DNA of 55,775 nt from Clostridia bacterium (GCA_017461055.1 JAFTZI010000061.1:1-55775); one strand, 5' to 3'. Shown: positions 40,554-49,843, counted from the stretch's first letter. Made by a program: numbers and translations. Notes: a model not told the origin generated them from the sequence alone.

Positions 40554-41167
40554 ACAAGTTTTACACACGAGTAAAAAAGCTCTTTGGCTGGATATTCAAA
40601 AAGCTGTATAGGGTAAGAATAGTAAACCCCGAAAACGAGGTAACCGATAAACCGTATATCGTATGCTGTAACCACACAGCCTTGATGGATGTAACAATCA
40701 TTAGCCTATCTATGAAAACACAGGTTCGCTATATGGCAAAAAAAGAGGTATTCAAGGTTCCTGTTTTAAGCAGCTTTGTAAAGGCTATGGGAGCATTTCC
40801 CGTTGACAGAAAGCGCGGAGATGTGGGAGCGGTCAAAAAAACAATAGAGCTTTTAAAGAACGGTGAGTGCGTCGGCATTTTCCCACAGGGAACGAGAATG
40901 CCCTATGTTCACCCAAAGGATACAGAAATTAAAAACGGAATAGGTATGTTTGCCGAGCGCGCAGGAGTTGGTATTGTGCCTGTGTGCATAAGAACTAAAA
41001 AGCACAAGCTGAAGCTATTCAGAAAAACCGAATTTATAATAGGCGACTACATTCCACCAAGCGAGCTTTCCTTTGATGAATACACGGGCAAGGAAAAATA
41101 TCAAAAAATAGCAGACTATGCCTTTTCTAAGGTGATAGAGCTTTACGACGGAGCAAAGGGCGTATGA
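40550..41167 (+). CDS. plsC: 1-acyl-sn-glycerol-3-phosphate acyltransferase
   Basis: Makes phosphatidic acid from lysophosphatidic acid at the membrane. The 205-residue protein has the catalytic HX4D block NHTALMD (H42, D47), RYMAKKEVFKVP, AFPVDRKRGD and the substrate-binding FPQGTRMP (near 108), then VPVCIRT. Only a short basic N-terminal helix is hydrophobic enough to touch the membrane, common for the family. Coupled by ATGA overlaps both to cmk upstream and ispH-rpsA downstream. Confidence 0.93.
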   Translation: MNKFYTRVKKLFGWIFKKLYRVRIVNPENEVTDKPYIVCCNHTALMDVTIISLSMKTQVRYMAKKEVFKVPVLSSFVKAMGAFPVDRKRGDVGAVKKTIELLKNGECVGIFPQGTRMPYVHPKDTEIKNGIGMFAERAGVGIVPVCIRTKKHKLKLFRKTEFIIGDYIPPSELSFDEYTGKEKYQKIADYAFSKVIELYDGAKGV

Positions 41168-43200
41168 TAACAGTTGCAAAAAACGCAGGCTTTTGCTTTG
41201 GAGTAAGACGCGCAACCGATAAGGTAGAGGAGCTAATAAGGGAAAAAGCAGATAATGATATAATATGTACCCTTGGTAAGCTTATTCATAACGAGCAGTA
41301 TAACAAATTTTTAGAGGATAACGGTGTTAGTGTACAAAGCGTTGACGGAATTGATGAGCTGTTGGAAAAGGCACAAAACGGAATAAACGTCACAGTAGTT
41401 ATAAGAACACACGGTATTGAGCATGACATACAAAAGAAGCTTGAAGACTGTACGAAGGCATCAGAGAATTTCCACCTCGTTGACTGTACTTGCCCGTACG
41501 TTAAGAAAATACATAAAATTGCGTCTGAAAACTCAGCTAAAGAAGAAATTTTTATCCTGATAGGACAAGAACAGCATCCCGAGGTTAAGTCCATTATGAG
41601 CTATGTAAACCATAACGGACACGTTTTCAGCTCCTCGGATGAGCTTGAAGAGTACTTAAAAGCCAATGATTTATCAAATTTTAAGGTAAATATGGCTGCT
41701 CAAACGACTCAAAAGCTGACAGAATGGGAAAAAAGTGAAAAAATTATCAAAAAATACTGTACAAATGCAAAAATTTTTGGTACAATATGTAGTGTGACTG
41801 AAAAAAGGCAGACAGAAGCAATGGAGTTAAGTCAAAAATGTGACCTTATGCTTGTCATAGGTGGCAGGGACAGCTCCAATACTGCAAAGCTGACACAGGT
41901 TTGCAAATGCTATTGCCCAAATACCCATTGGGTTGAAACAGCAGGCGATGTTATGCTTGACAAAATCGGACACACGAATAATATTGGTATAACTGCAGGG
42001 GCTTCCACTCCTGACAGTATAATACAGGAGGTAAAAGAAATCATGGAAAATCTAAACGAAAACTTTGCGCAAATGCTCGAGGAAGAGTATGCAAAGAAAG
42101 CGAAAATATATGTAGGAGCAACAGTTACCGGTACAGTTATGGCTATTTCCGAAAACGAAATCAGCCTTGACCTTGGCGATAAGCTTACAGGTGTTATCAC
42201 AAGAGACCAGATAACAGATTCCAACGATGTTAAGCTTTCCGCTCTCTTCAAAATCGGTGACGAGGTTGAAGCATCCGTTATGAGCAAGAGCGACGTTGAC
42301 GGTATCGCTATTCTTTCTAAGAAGAAGGTTGACATTATTAAGAATTGGCAAAAAATTGTTGACTATAACGCAAATGGCGATGTGGTAAGCGCAAAGATTA
42401 CAAAGGCTACAAAGGGTGGCTTAATCGCAACAATTGACGGAGTTGAGGTGTTTATTCCTGCTTCAATGACAGGTGTTGAAAAGGACGGCAATATGGAAGA
42501 GCTTGTTAACTCAACACAGGACGTTAAGGTTGTTGAAATCAAAGAGGACAGACGTCGTGCCATCGCATCCATTAAGGCTGTTCTTCGTGAAAGAAAGGCT
42601 GCTGAAAAGGAAGCATTCTGGGCTTCTCTTCAAGAGGGTATGGTATTTGAGGGTCCTGTTAAGAGCTTGACATCCTATGGCGCATTTGTTGACCTTGGCG
42701 GAGTTGACGGTCTTGTACATATTACAGAGCTTTCTTGGAAGAGACTTAAGCATCCAAATGAGGTTGTTAAGGTTGGCGATGTAATTAAGGTGTTTGTTAA
42801 GTCCTTTGATAAGGAAGCTAACAGAATTTCACTCGGTCATAAGACAGATGATGAAAATCCTTGGAACATCTTTATGTCCAAGTACGCAGTTGGTGACGTT
42901 GCATCTGTAAAGATTGTTGGCGTTACAACATTCGGTGCATTTGCAGAAATCGTTGCAGGTGTTGACGGTCTTATTCACATTAGCCAAATTGCAAACAAGA
43001 AGATTGATTCTGTTGCAAACGTATTAAAGGTTGGCGATGTTGTTGATGCTCAGGTAACAGGCATTGACGAGGAAAAGCAAAAGGTTTCACTTTCAATGAG
43101 AGCGCTTCTTGAAGAGGAAGAGGCTTCTGAGGAAGTAGCTGAAGAGGCTGTTGAAGAAGCAGCTGAAAAGGCTACAGAAGAAAACACTGACGCTGAATAA
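41164..43200 (+). CDS. ispH-rpsA: IspH (HMBPP reductase) fused to four S1 domains (RpsA-like)
   Basis: A 678-residue fusion. Residues 1-293 are IspH, the last MEP-pathway enzyme, with the [4Fe-4S] cysteines C11 (AGFCFGV), C110 (DCTCPYV) and C209 (GTICSVT), EQHPEV and ASTPDSII. Residues 316-386, 404-472, 491-559 and 576-646 are S1 RNA-binding repeats, the last two closest to consensus ([37 protein letters not shown]). The tail (650-678) is Glu/Ala-rich. This fusion is known in Clostridia. Inside it, AGGAGG at 42026-42031 precedes an in-frame ATG (42043, Met294), so a separate S1 protein may also be made. Confidence 0.95.
   Translation: MITVAKNAGFCFGVRRATDKVEELIREKADNDIICTLGKLIHNEQYNKFLEDNGVSVQSVDGIDELLEKAQNGINVTVVIRTHGIEHDIQKKLEDCTKASENFHLVDCTCPYVKKIHKIASENSAKEEIFILIGQEQHPEVKSIMSYVNHNGHVFSSSDELEEYLKANDLSNFKVNMAAQTTQKLTEWEKSEKIIKKYCTNAKIFGTICSVTEKRQTEAMELSQKCDLMLVIGGRDSSNTAKLTQVCKCYCPNTHWVETAGDVMLDKIGHTNNIGITAGASTPDSIIQEVKEIMENLNENFAQMLEEEYAKKAKIYVGATVTGTVMAISENEISLDLGDKLTGVITRDQITDSNDVKLSALFKIGDEVEASVMSKSDVDGIAILSKKKVDIIKNWQKIVDYNANGDVVSAKITKATKGGLIATIDGVEVFIPASMTGVEKDGNMEELVNSTQDVKVVEIKEDRRRAIASIKAVLRERKAAEKEAFWASLQEGMVFEGPVKSLTSYGAFVDLGGVDGLVHITELSWKRLKHPNEVVKVGDVIKVFVKSFDKEANRISLGHKTDDENPWNIFMSKYAVGDVASVKIVGVTTFGAFAEIVAGVDGLIHISQIANKKIDSVANVLKVGDVVDAQVTGIDEEKQKVSLSMRALLEEEEASEEVAEEAVEEAAEKATEENTDAE
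42026..42045 (+). promoter_or_regulatory. Internal ribosome site at the IspH-S1 junction
   Basis: AGGAGG (42026-42031) followed 11 nt later by ATG (42043-42045), exactly between the IspH and S1 parts. The spacing is longer than ideal. The codons are also normal IspH C-terminal sequence, so coincidence is possible. Confidence 0.4.
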
Positions 43201-43207
43201 TAAAAAC

Positions 43208-43237
43208 AAAGGACGTTGCATCAAGGCAACGTCCTTT
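43208..43237. terminator. Bidirectional terminator after ispH-rpsA
   Basis: AAAGGACGTTGC/GCAACGTCCTTT (43208-43219, 43226-43237), 6-nt loop, T-runs on both strands. Serves the plus-strand operon and the convergent microprotein gene. Confidence 0.92.
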
Positions 43238-43248
43238 TTATAGGTAAA

Positions 43249-43356
43249 TTAATGACAGCAGCAGGTAAGGACGATAACAGCTAAGATTATCAACCAGATG
43301 CACTCATTGTCGAAAAGACCGCATAAACAGTTATTCATAGTATTACCAAGCTCCAT
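43249..43356 (-). CDS. 35-residue Cys-rich membrane microprotein
   Basis: A small gene below usual length cut-offs. The minus-strand ATG at 43354-43356 is preceded by AAAAGGA at about 9 nt; the product starts MELGNTMNNCLCGLFDNE, continues with a hydrophobic stretch CIWLIILAVIVL and ends TCCCH before TAA (43249-43251). The layout, Cys-x-Cys, one membrane helix, triple Cys tail, resembles very short clostridial proteins I have seen annotated only as hypothetical. An internal ATG (43336-43338, MNNCLC) is an alternative start. It ends 11 nt from a terminator. A perfect AGAGAG/CTCTCT inverted repeat lies in its leader (43381-43397). Function unknown; membrane insertion inferred. Confidence 0.65.
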   Translation of the reverse strand: MELGNTMNNCLCGLFDNECIWLIILAVIVLTCCCH

Positions 43357-43464
43357 ATGGATTTTTCCTTTTTAAGAATTAGAGAGTGTTGCTCTCTGTT
43401 ATAATACTATGTCGAAAAACAGAAATGGGTTACAAAAAATGACGATTATTAAAAAATTTTAAAA

Positions 43465-44097
43465 TTAACTCAATGTCAGCTTATCTGCATTTAAGAAATC
43501 GTGTGCCGCTATTGTGCTATCTGCCGGAACAGTCGCACTTTTTTTACATTTCTTACATTTTACAGTAACATAGTCGCTGTAAACATTACATTCATATTCG
43601 CCCTCACCCTCGTGACAGCCACAGTAAATCTTACCCTCGTCGTTAAGCTCGTGAACAACATAGGTAACAATTTCCACAACCTGTGGATCGGAAAGGTCGT
43701 GCTTTTTGTCGTTTTTTAAGCTTTCAAGAGAGCTATCTCCCAGCGCCCTTAAAATCTCCTCATTGGAATGCTGAACTGCATCCCTTACATTTCCTTCCTT
43801 ACCGATAAAGCAAAGGTCAACACCGCAAAGTGAGCAGGGAATAATAAAAATGTCACTGTTAAAGAAAACATCACGTGAAAGCGTGTAGGTGTGCGGTGAA
43901 GGACAGGCAACGCAAGGCACGCAAAGACGGAGCTTGCCGTCACGTAGCTTTTCAACGGTCATAGTGCTGCCGCCGCAGTCACACTTAAGCTTAAAAAGGT
44001 CACCGCTTAAGGAAAAAGCGCCAACCATACTTGTAGGCACGCCGCCACAAATGGGACATCTATATGCAAGAGTAGTCTTTTTTTGGTCTATAATCAT
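43465..44097 (-). CDS. Multi-zinc-ribbon protein of unknown function
   Basis: I do not recognise a named family. The 210-residue protein carries many CxxC-type pairs: CPIC, CDCG, CVPCVAC, CSLC, CGC and CKKC, which could form three or more zinc knots, with a helical middle (VRDAVQHSNEEILRALG, DPQVVEIVTYVVHELNDEG). No signal peptide or membrane segment, so cytoplasmic. The ATG has GAGG 9 nt upstream and its own promoter on the minus strand (TTGACA 44180-44185, 17 nt, TATAAT 44157-44162). It is divergent from the Rad3-like helicase, possibly hinting at a nucleic-acid role. Confidence 0.7.
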   Translation of the reverse strand: MIIDQKKTTLAYRCPICGGVPTSMVGAFSLSGDLFKLKCDCGGSTMTVEKLRDGKLRLCVPCVACPSPHTYTLSRDVFFNSDIFIIPCSLCGVDLCFIGKEGNVRDAVQHSNEEILRALGDSSLESLKNDKKHDLSDPQVVEIVTYVVHELNDEGKIYCGCHEGEGEYECNVYSDYVTVKCKKCKKSATVPADSTIAAHDFLNADKLTLS

Positions 44098-44125
44098 TAT
44101 TTTTACCTCATAAATGAAAAATATC

Positions 44126-44185
44126 TTTAAATCGCTTATTATTTATGCTATACTAAATTATACATTAATTATAATAAAATGTCAA
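44126..44185. promoter_or_regulatory. Overlapping divergent promoters
   Basis: Plus strand: TTTAAA (44126-44131), 17 nt, TATACT (44149-44154) for the helicase. Minus strand: TTGACA (44180-44185), 17 nt, TATAAT (44157-44162) for the zinc-ribbon gene. The two face each other across 2 nt, so the polymerases should compete. Confidence 0.7.
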
Positions 44186-44202
44186 GATAGGAGGAAATCT
44201 GT

Positions 44203-46578
44203 ATGTCAGCAATATACGATAACGATACAAATTCAATATACGTAAGTGCCTATGAGCTATGCTCGTTTGTGTATCGCGGCGGTGACCTTTCCTCCAAAAT
44301 GGTATACGGAAACAAAAACGGTGGCACAATTGCATCCCACCGAGCTTGGAATAAAAAGCCTAATATAGTAGATGCCTACTATTTTACAACAATAGTACAC
44401 GGTACACCTATTGTTGTATATGCTCATCCTGAGGGAGTAAGGACGGAAAACGATAAGCCTGTAATTGAAAGCGTGTATTCCGTGCCCTATTCATTGGACG
44501 ACTTGAAAAACGGAGTCTTGGACTTAGCAATCGCAACCGCCATTTGCACAGCGTATATTGTAAGTGAAAGGTATAAGCTTCCATCAATCGAGGCTCACAT
44601 TACCTTTTATAAGGAAGGCAGCGATGAAAGCCGTGAATTTATGCAGGTGCTTGAAAGAGATGAGCTTGTTTTAGCGTTTGAATCAATCCTTGATCTGTTT
44701 GCTCCGTATGCAAAAATCATTAAGGAAAAAAGCGTAAATACCTTGACTCAGCTAAGTAACCTTCGCTTTCCGTTTGAGGGCGGAGCAAGAGAGGGGCAAA
44801 GGGACTTTATAATTGAAGCCTTCCGTTCAATTAAGTCACATAAAAGATTAGTGGTAGAAGCCCCCACAGGCACAGGTAAAACAATGGCATCCCTGTATCC
44901 TGCCCTTAAAAGCATAGGTAATAATGAGGCTGATAAAATATTTTACTTTACAGGCAAAACCACAACAGCATTATCTGCTCTTAATGCTATTGATATAATG
45001 AGGGAGCAAATCCCTGATCTAAGAGCAATACACATATCCTCAAAGGACAAATGCTGTGTAACCTATCCGCCAAATGCAAGACGCATATGCGACCATAAGC
45101 ATTGCCACGTAACAAGAGGCTACTACGATAAAATAAACGAAGCGATAAAAGAGCTTTTAATAAACTATCGCACATATACAAAGGATATAATCGACACAGT
45201 GTCGGCAAAATATTCAGTTTGCTCCTATGAGCTTTCCTTGGAGCTTTCCGAATGGTGCGAGCTTGTCGTGTGCGACTATAACTATCTTTTTGATTTGCAG
45301 GCGTATTTCAGAAGATATTTTGAATTTGTAGACGCAAGATACATTTTCTTAATAGACGAAAGCCACAACTTGCCCGACAGAGCAAGAGAAATGTATTCGG
45401 CTACCTTGACAAAGGAGCAATTCGTAAAAATTGCAACAAAATACAACGGAAATAAAAATTTAACCCAACCCTGTGTCGATGTTTTAGATAAATTCGAGGA
45501 ATTTCATCACCTTGCAATGACAGAAAAAATGGAGCTTGACGGCGTTATGTGCGGCTTTTACATTAACAATCAGCTGCCCGACGATATTCGTGACATTTTT
45601 GATAGCTTTTTAAAGGGCTGTGTCAAGCTTTTTTCTAAGGACAACGAGGATGACGAGCTTCATCAGCTTTATATGGATGTTAAAAAGCTTGTCAATGTTT
45701 GTGATATTTTCGACAAGCGCTTTACAATGTATATTGAGGCGCAGGGCGAAAATGTAAAGGTGCGCCTTTTATGCCTTGACCCGTCATTTCTCCTTGACAC
45801 GTGTATGAAAAAGGGTATTTCAACAATACTTTTTTCAGCTACCTTGACCCCCTTGGAATACTTTAGTGATGTGCTTGGATGCTCAAAAACTCACACCCTT
45901 AGCCTTAAATCCCCCTTTGACCCTAAAAAGCAATGCTTGATTGCAATTGATAGTGTCAGCACAAGATATGATGACAGGCAAAAGAACGCAGGAACAATAG
46001 CAAATATCATTCGCGCGGCAACTGCGGGCAAGGCAGGAAACTATATCGTTTATTTCCCGTCATATTCCTATCTTACAGAGGTAAAGGACATTTTTGTCAG
46101 CAAATTCCCCCAAATAAACGTAACAGTTCAAAAAAAGAGTATGTCCGAAAAGGCAAAGCGAGAATTTCTTGACTCCTTTGATACCAAAAAGGAAGGAACT
46201 CTTATAGGCTTTTGCGTAATGGGAGGAAGCTTTTCTGAGGGTATTGACCTTCGGGGAGAGAGGCTGATAGGAGCTTTAATTGTAGGTGTCGGCTTGCCCA
46301 CAATTTCAAGTGAATTGAATATCATTAAGGAGTACTTCGACAATACAAGGGAAACAGGCTATGCCTATGCCTATACATACCCGGGAATGAATAAGGTAAT
46401 GCAGGCGGCGGGCAGAGTAATAAGAAGTGAGGACGAAAAGGGAGTGGTTCTTTTAATTGACGACCGCTTTGCCACACCTGAATATAAAATGATAATGCCG
46501 GAATATTGGCGTCATATAAAATACATCGGCAACGCAAGGGACTTGCTCGGTGTAATAACAGAATTTTGGAAAAAATAG
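44203..46578 (+). CDS. Rad3/XPD-like (DinG family) DNA helicase
   Basis: Superfamily-2 helicase of 791 residues. Residues about 1-110 resemble a PD-(D/E)XK nuclease-type domain (SAYELCSFVYRGGDL) but the expected Asp and Lys are not visible. The helicase has LRFPFEGGAREGQRDF, Walker A EAPTGTGKTMAS (near 220), candidate Fe-S cysteines (KCCV, RRICDHKHC, YSVC), DESH box FLIDESHNLPDRA, TTILFSATLTPLEYF, GSFSEGIDLRGE and AAGRVIRSEDEKG. Probably unwinds DNA in repair. AGGAGGAAATCTGT precedes the ATG. Single-gene unit: no clear terminator before asnS, whose promoter begins 10 nt after the stop. Confidence 0.9.
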   Translation: MSAIYDNDTNSIYVSAYELCSFVYRGGDLSSKMVYGNKNGGTIASHRAWNKKPNIVDAYYFTTIVHGTPIVVYAHPEGVRTENDKPVIESVYSVPYSLDDLKNGVLDLAIATAICTAYIVSERYKLPSIEAHITFYKEGSDESREFMQVLERDELVLAFESILDLFAPYAKIIKEKSVNTLTQLSNLRFPFEGGAREGQRDFIIEAFRSIKSHKRLVVEAPTGTGKTMASLYPALKSIGNNEADKIFYFTGKTTTALSALNAIDIMREQIPDLRAIHISSKDKCCVTYPPNARRICDHKHCHVTRGYYDKINEAIKELLINYRTYTKDIIDTVSAKYSVCSYELSLELSEWCELVVCDYNYLFDLQAYFRRYFEFVDARYIFLIDESHNLPDRAREMYSATLTKEQFVKIATKYNGNKNLTQPCVDVLDKFEEFHHLAMTEKMELDGVMCGFYINNQLPDDIRDIFDSFLKGCVKLFSKDNEDDELHQLYMDVKKLVNVCDIFDKRFTMYIEAQGENVKVRLLCLDPSFLLDTCMKKGISTILFSATLTPLEYFSDVLGCSKTHTLSLKSPFDPKKQCLIAIDSVSTRYDDRQKNAGTIANIIRAATAGKAGNYIVYFPSYSYLTEVKDIFVSKFPQINVTVQKKSMSEKAKREFLDSFDTKKEGTLIGFCVMGGSFSEGIDLRGERLIGALIVGVGLPTISSELNIIKEYFDNTRETGYAYAYTYPGMNKVMQAAGRVIRSEDEKGVVLLIDDRFATPEYKMIMPEYWRHIKYIGNARDLLGVITEFWKK

Positions 46579-46588
46579 TATAAAACTA

Positions 46589-46617
46589 TTGTAAAATCGT
46601 AAATATAGTGTTATAAT
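46589..46617 (+). promoter_or_regulatory. Promoter of asnS
   Basis: TTGTAA (46589-46594), 17 nt, TATAAT (46612-46617). The leader is only about 35 nt, so there is no room for a T-box. Confidence 0.82.
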
Positions 46618-46658
46618 TATTCATTATATTTATCTTTTATATTATTGAGGATGGAAAT

Positions 46659-48053
46659 ATGTTAAGAACAGCTATTAAAGAAATTTTTCAAAACCCACAA
46701 AAATTTGCAGATAATGAGGTAACCGTTTGCGGTTGGGCAAGAACCATTCGCGCAAGCAATGCTTTCGGCTTCATTGAGTTAAACGACGGAAGCTATTTCT
46801 CCAATTTGCAGGTAGTTTTTGAGGAGCAATTTTTAGATAATTACAAGGAAATAGCAAAGCAAAATGTAGGCGCTTCCTTAATCGTTAAGGGTACGCTTGT
46901 TTTAACTCCCGAGGCAAAGCAGCCATTTGAGGTTAAGGCTAAGGAAATTTTGGTTGAGGGTGCTTCCACTCCCGACTACCCATTGCAAAAGAAAAGACAT
47001 ACCCTTGAATACCTTCGTACAATAGCGCACCTTCGTCCAAGAACAAATTTGTTCAGCGCGGTTTTCAGAGTTCGCTCTGTTGCAGCCTTTGCAATTCATA
47101 AGTTCTTTAACGAAAGAAACTTTGTGTACGTTCACACACCCATTATAACAGGCAGTGACTGTGAGGGCGCAGGCGAAATGTTCCGCCTTACCACTCTTGA
47201 CCTTGATAACTTACCAAGAACCGAGGACGGAAAAATTGACTTTACAAAGGATTTCTTTGGTAAGAGTGTTAACCTAACCGTTTCAGGTCAGCTAAGCGCT
47301 GAAACCTATGCTATGGCATTTGCAAACGTGTACACCTTCGGCCCTACCTTCCGTGCAGAAAAGTCAAACACAGCCCGTCACGCAGCAGAATTCTGGATGA
47401 TGGAGCCTGAAATTGCCTTTGCAGACCTTAAGGACGATATGGCTCTTGCCGAGGACATGATTAAGTATGTTGTTAAGTACGTAATGCAGGAGTGCCCTGC
47501 GGAAATCGAGTTCTTTAACAAGTTTGTTGATACAACTCTCGTTTCCCGTCTTACAAACCTTGTTGAAAACGAGTTCGGTCACGTAACATATACAGAGGCT
47601 ATTGAGCTTCTTGAAAAGAGCGGAAAGAAGTTTGACTATCCTGTTAAATGGGGTATCGACCTTCAAACCGAGCACGAAAGATACATTACCGAGGAGGTAT
47701 TCGGCAAGCCTGTATTCGTAACCGATTACCCTGCTGAAATCAAGGCGTTCTATATGCGTCTGAACGACGACGGTAAAACCGTTGCGGCAATGGATATGTT
47801 AGTTCCGGGCGTTGGCGAGCTTATCGGTGGCTCACAGCGTGAGGAAAGACTTGATTATCTTCTAAAGGCAATGGAAAAGTTCAATCTTAACGAAGAAGAC
47901 TATTGGTGGTACTTAGAGCTAAGAAAATACGGTGGAACAAAGCACGCAGGCTTCGGCTTAGGCTTTGAAAGACTCATTATGTACATCACAGGCGTTGCTA
48001 ACATCCGTGATGTTGAGGCGTACCCACGTACTACCGGCAATGCCGAGTTCTAA
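46659..48053 (+). CDS. asnS: Asparaginyl-tRNA synthetase
   Basis: Class IIb aminoacyl-tRNA synthetase charging tRNA-Asn; 464 residues is standard. N-terminal OB-fold anticodon domain ([25 protein letters not shown]), then motif 1 region [27 protein letters not shown], motif 2 [25 protein letters not shown] and motif 3 [21 protein letters not shown]. The length and HTARH-like '[11 protein letters not shown]' distinguish it from AspRS and LysRS. GAGGATGGAAAT precedes the ATG. Followed by a long imperfect palindrome with a T-run that may terminate it. Confidence 0.97.
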   Translation: MLRTAIKEIFQNPQKFADNEVTVCGWARTIRASNAFGFIELNDGSYFSNLQVVFEEQFLDNYKEIAKQNVGASLIVKGTLVLTPEAKQPFEVKAKEILVEGASTPDYPLQKKRHTLEYLRTIAHLRPRTNLFSAVFRVRSVAAFAIHKFFNERNFVYVHTPIITGSDCEGAGEMFRLTTLDLDNLPRTEDGKIDFTKDFFGKSVNLTVSGQLSAETYAMAFANVYTFGPTFRAEKSNTARHAAEFWMMEPEIAFADLKDDMALAEDMIKYVVKYVMQECPAEIEFFNKFVDTTLVSRLTNLVENEFGHVTYTEAIELLEKSGKKFDYPVKWGIDLQTEHERYITEEVFGKPVFVTDYPAEIKAFYMRLNDDGKTVAAMDMLVPGVGELIGGSQREERLDYLLKAMEKFNLNEEDYWWYLELRKYGGTKHAGFGLGFERLIMYITGVANIRDVEAYPRTTGNAEF

Positions 48054-48066
48054 ATTGGAATTAAAT

Positions 48067-48168
48067 AAGCTGCGTATTTCTGTATTGCATCCTCGGCAGT
48101 GACCTCGACGTACACGTAGTACGCCATCGTCCCCTGCCCGCGTCGCGCCTTGAAATACTTGCTTTTTT
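48067..48168. repeat. Long imperfect palindrome with T-run after asnS
   Basis: Outer arms AAGCTGCGTATTTC (48067-48080) and GAAATACTTGCTT (48152-48164) are nearly complementary; in the centre GACGTAC (48107-48113) faces GTACGCC (48119-48125). TTTTTT follows (48163-48168). The GC-rich interior differs from the AT-rich surroundings. It could act as asnS terminator while being a dispersed repeat by origin. Confidence 0.55.
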
Positions 48169-48188
48169 AATCACAAATCCAAATATAA

Positions 48189-48442
48189 TGTAGGGGCGAC
48201 CATTGGTCGTCCGCAACTCAACCAAAACACGATAAGCAAAGAGTTTTCGTGTATACTTTGTTTCAACCTAAATTTTACGTTTTTGTTTAAAGATCCATTC
48301 GCTACGCTCAGGATGACAATAGAGAAAAAACAACTGTCATTCTGAGGCTTGCCGAAGAATCTGCTTTGCTTATGCAAGGCTTGAATGGCACTTCTTTAAT
48401 CACAAATCCAAACACAACGTAGGGGCGACCATTGGTCGTCCG
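48189..48442. repeat. Composite intergenic repeat block, copy 2
   Basis: Bounded by two copies of GTAGGGGCGACCATTGGTCG (48190-48213 and 48419-48442, direct orientation, each preceded by a similar TTTAATCACAAATCCAAA lead-in). Between them are AAAGATCCATTCGCTACGCT with CAGGATGACA, then TGTCATTCTGAGGCTTGCCG with AAGAATCTGCTTTGC. The same modules occur inverted at 13300-13511. The right end lies only about 30 nt from the aminotransferase start, so any promoter for that gene must lie inside the repeat. Confidence 0.7.
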
Positions 48443-48473
48443 TTCGGTAAATCACACAAACAGAAGGTTATTT

Positions 48474-49763
48474 ATGAAAAAATACAGCGAATTAACAAGA
48501 GAAGAGCTTGAGGCTTTACAAAAGGAGCTAAAGGCTAAATATAAGGAATATCAGGCAAAGGATTTGAAGCTTAATATGGCACGCGGTAAGCCATGTGTTG
48601 AGCAGCTTGACTTGTCAATGGGTATGATGGACGTTTTGTCCAGTGCCTCAGACCTTACCTGTGATGACGGAACAGACTGCCGTAACTACGGTGTTTTAGA
48701 CGGCATCAAGGAGGCACAGGAGCTTCTTGCAGATATGATGGAGGTTCCACCCGATAATATTATTATCTACGGTAACTCAAGCTTGAACGTAATGTATGAC
48801 ACCATTGCACGTTCAATGTCACACGGTGTTATGGGCTCAACCCCTTGGTCAAAGCTTGACAAGGTTAAGTTTTTATGCCCCGTTCCCGGCTATGACAGGC
48901 ACTTTGCCATTACTCAGTATTTCGGCATCGAAATGATACCTGTTCCAATGACTCCCGAGGGTCCTGATATGGACTTAATCGAAAAGCTTGTTAGCGAGGA
49001 CGAAAGCATTAAGGGTATTTGGTGCGTGCCAAAGTATTCAAACCCACAGGGCTATTCATACTCTGATTTGACAGTCCGTCGCTTCGCAAGGCTTGAGCCA
49101 AAGGCATCCGATTTTAGAATTTACTGGGACAACGCATACACCATTCATCACCTTTATGATGATAAGCAGGACAATTTAGTAGAAATTCTTGCTGAATGTA
49201 AGCGCGCAGGCAATCCCGACTTAGTTTATAAATTTGCATCAACATCAAAAATCAGCTTCCCCGGCTCGGGTATTGCCGCCCTTGCCTCATCACACAATAA
49301 CCTTGATGAAATCAAGGATCAGCTGGCAATACAGACCATAGGACACGATAAGGTTAATCAGCTCCGTCACGTTCGATTCTTTAAGGACATTCACGGAATG
49401 ATAGAGCATATGAGAAAGCACGCAGACATCCTTCGTCCCAAGTTCGAGGCTGTTTTGGAAATTCTTGAAAGAGAACTTGGCGGACTCGGTATCGGTGAAT
49501 GGACTAAGCCAAAGGGCGGTTATTTTATCTCCTTTGACTCCTTATCGGGATGCGCTAAGGACATTGTTGCCAAGTGCAAAAAGGCAGGCGTTGTAATGAC
49601 AGGAGCAGGCGCTACCTACCCATACGGTAAGGACCCACAGGACTCCAATATAAGAATTGCTCCGTCCTACCCACCCCTTTCCGACCTTGTTATCGCAACA
49701 GAGCTATTCACTCTTTGCGTAAAGCTTTCCAGCATAGAAAAGCTTCTTTCCGAAAAGAAATAA
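48474..49763 (+). CDS. PLP-dependent aminotransferase (aspartate aminotransferase-like, MocR-type)
   Basis: A 429-residue fold-type I aminotransferase, closest to the long aspartate-aminotransferase group (Pfam Aminotran_MocR-like) that starts YSELTREELEALQKELKAKY and LNMARGKPCVEQLDLS. PLP-contacting blocks: IIIYGNSSLNVMYD, CPVPGYDRHFAITQYFG, VPKYSNPQGYSY, YWDNAYTIHHL, and the Schiff-base lysine in FASTSKISFPGSG (near 258), with a C-terminal Arg in SNIRIAPSYPP. Probably makes or uses aspartate/2-oxoglutarate; exact amino acid uncertain. Start at 48474 with AGAAGG 7 nt upstream. Nearest upstream DNA is repeat sequence. Ends at a clear terminator. Confidence 0.88.
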   Translation: MKKYSELTREELEALQKELKAKYKEYQAKDLKLNMARGKPCVEQLDLSMGMMDVLSSASDLTCDDGTDCRNYGVLDGIKEAQELLADMMEVPPDNIIIYGNSSLNVMYDTIARSMSHGVMGSTPWSKLDKVKFLCPVPGYDRHFAITQYFGIEMIPVPMTPEGPDMDLIEKLVSEDESIKGIWCVPKYSNPQGYSYSDLTVRRFARLEPKASDFRIYWDNAYTIHHLYDDKQDNLVEILAECKRAGNPDLVYKFASTSKISFPGSGIAALASSHNNLDEIKDQLAIQTIGHDKVNQLRHVRFFKDIHGMIEHMRKHADILRPKFEAVLEILERELGGLGIGEWTKPKGGYFISFDSLSGCAKDIVAKCKKAGVVMTGAGATYPYGKDPQDSNIRIAPSYPPLSDLVIATELFTLCVKLSSIEKLLSEKK

Positions 49764-49774
49764 CAATATAAAAG

Positions 49775-49801
49775 TACCGAGCCAAAAGCTCGGTATTTTT
49801 T
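49775..49801 (+). terminator. Terminator of the aminotransferase gene
   Basis: TACCGAGC/GCTCGGTA (49775-49782, 49788-49795), 5-nt loop, then TTTTTT. Confidence 0.92.
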
Positions 49802-49814
49802 AATGTTAACCTTA

Positions 49815-49843
49815 TTGATTTTAAATTACACATATAGTATAAT
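49815..49843 (+). promoter_or_regulatory. Promoter of the GH35 gene
   Basis: TTGATT (49815-49820), 17 nt, TATAAT (49838-49843), 31 nt before the start. No catabolite-response element recognised nearby. Confidence 0.82.

Noticed and set aside
42018-42023. TATAAT inside ispH-rpsA as an internal promoter
   Set aside because: No -35 box at 16-18 nt and no extended -10; likely chance.
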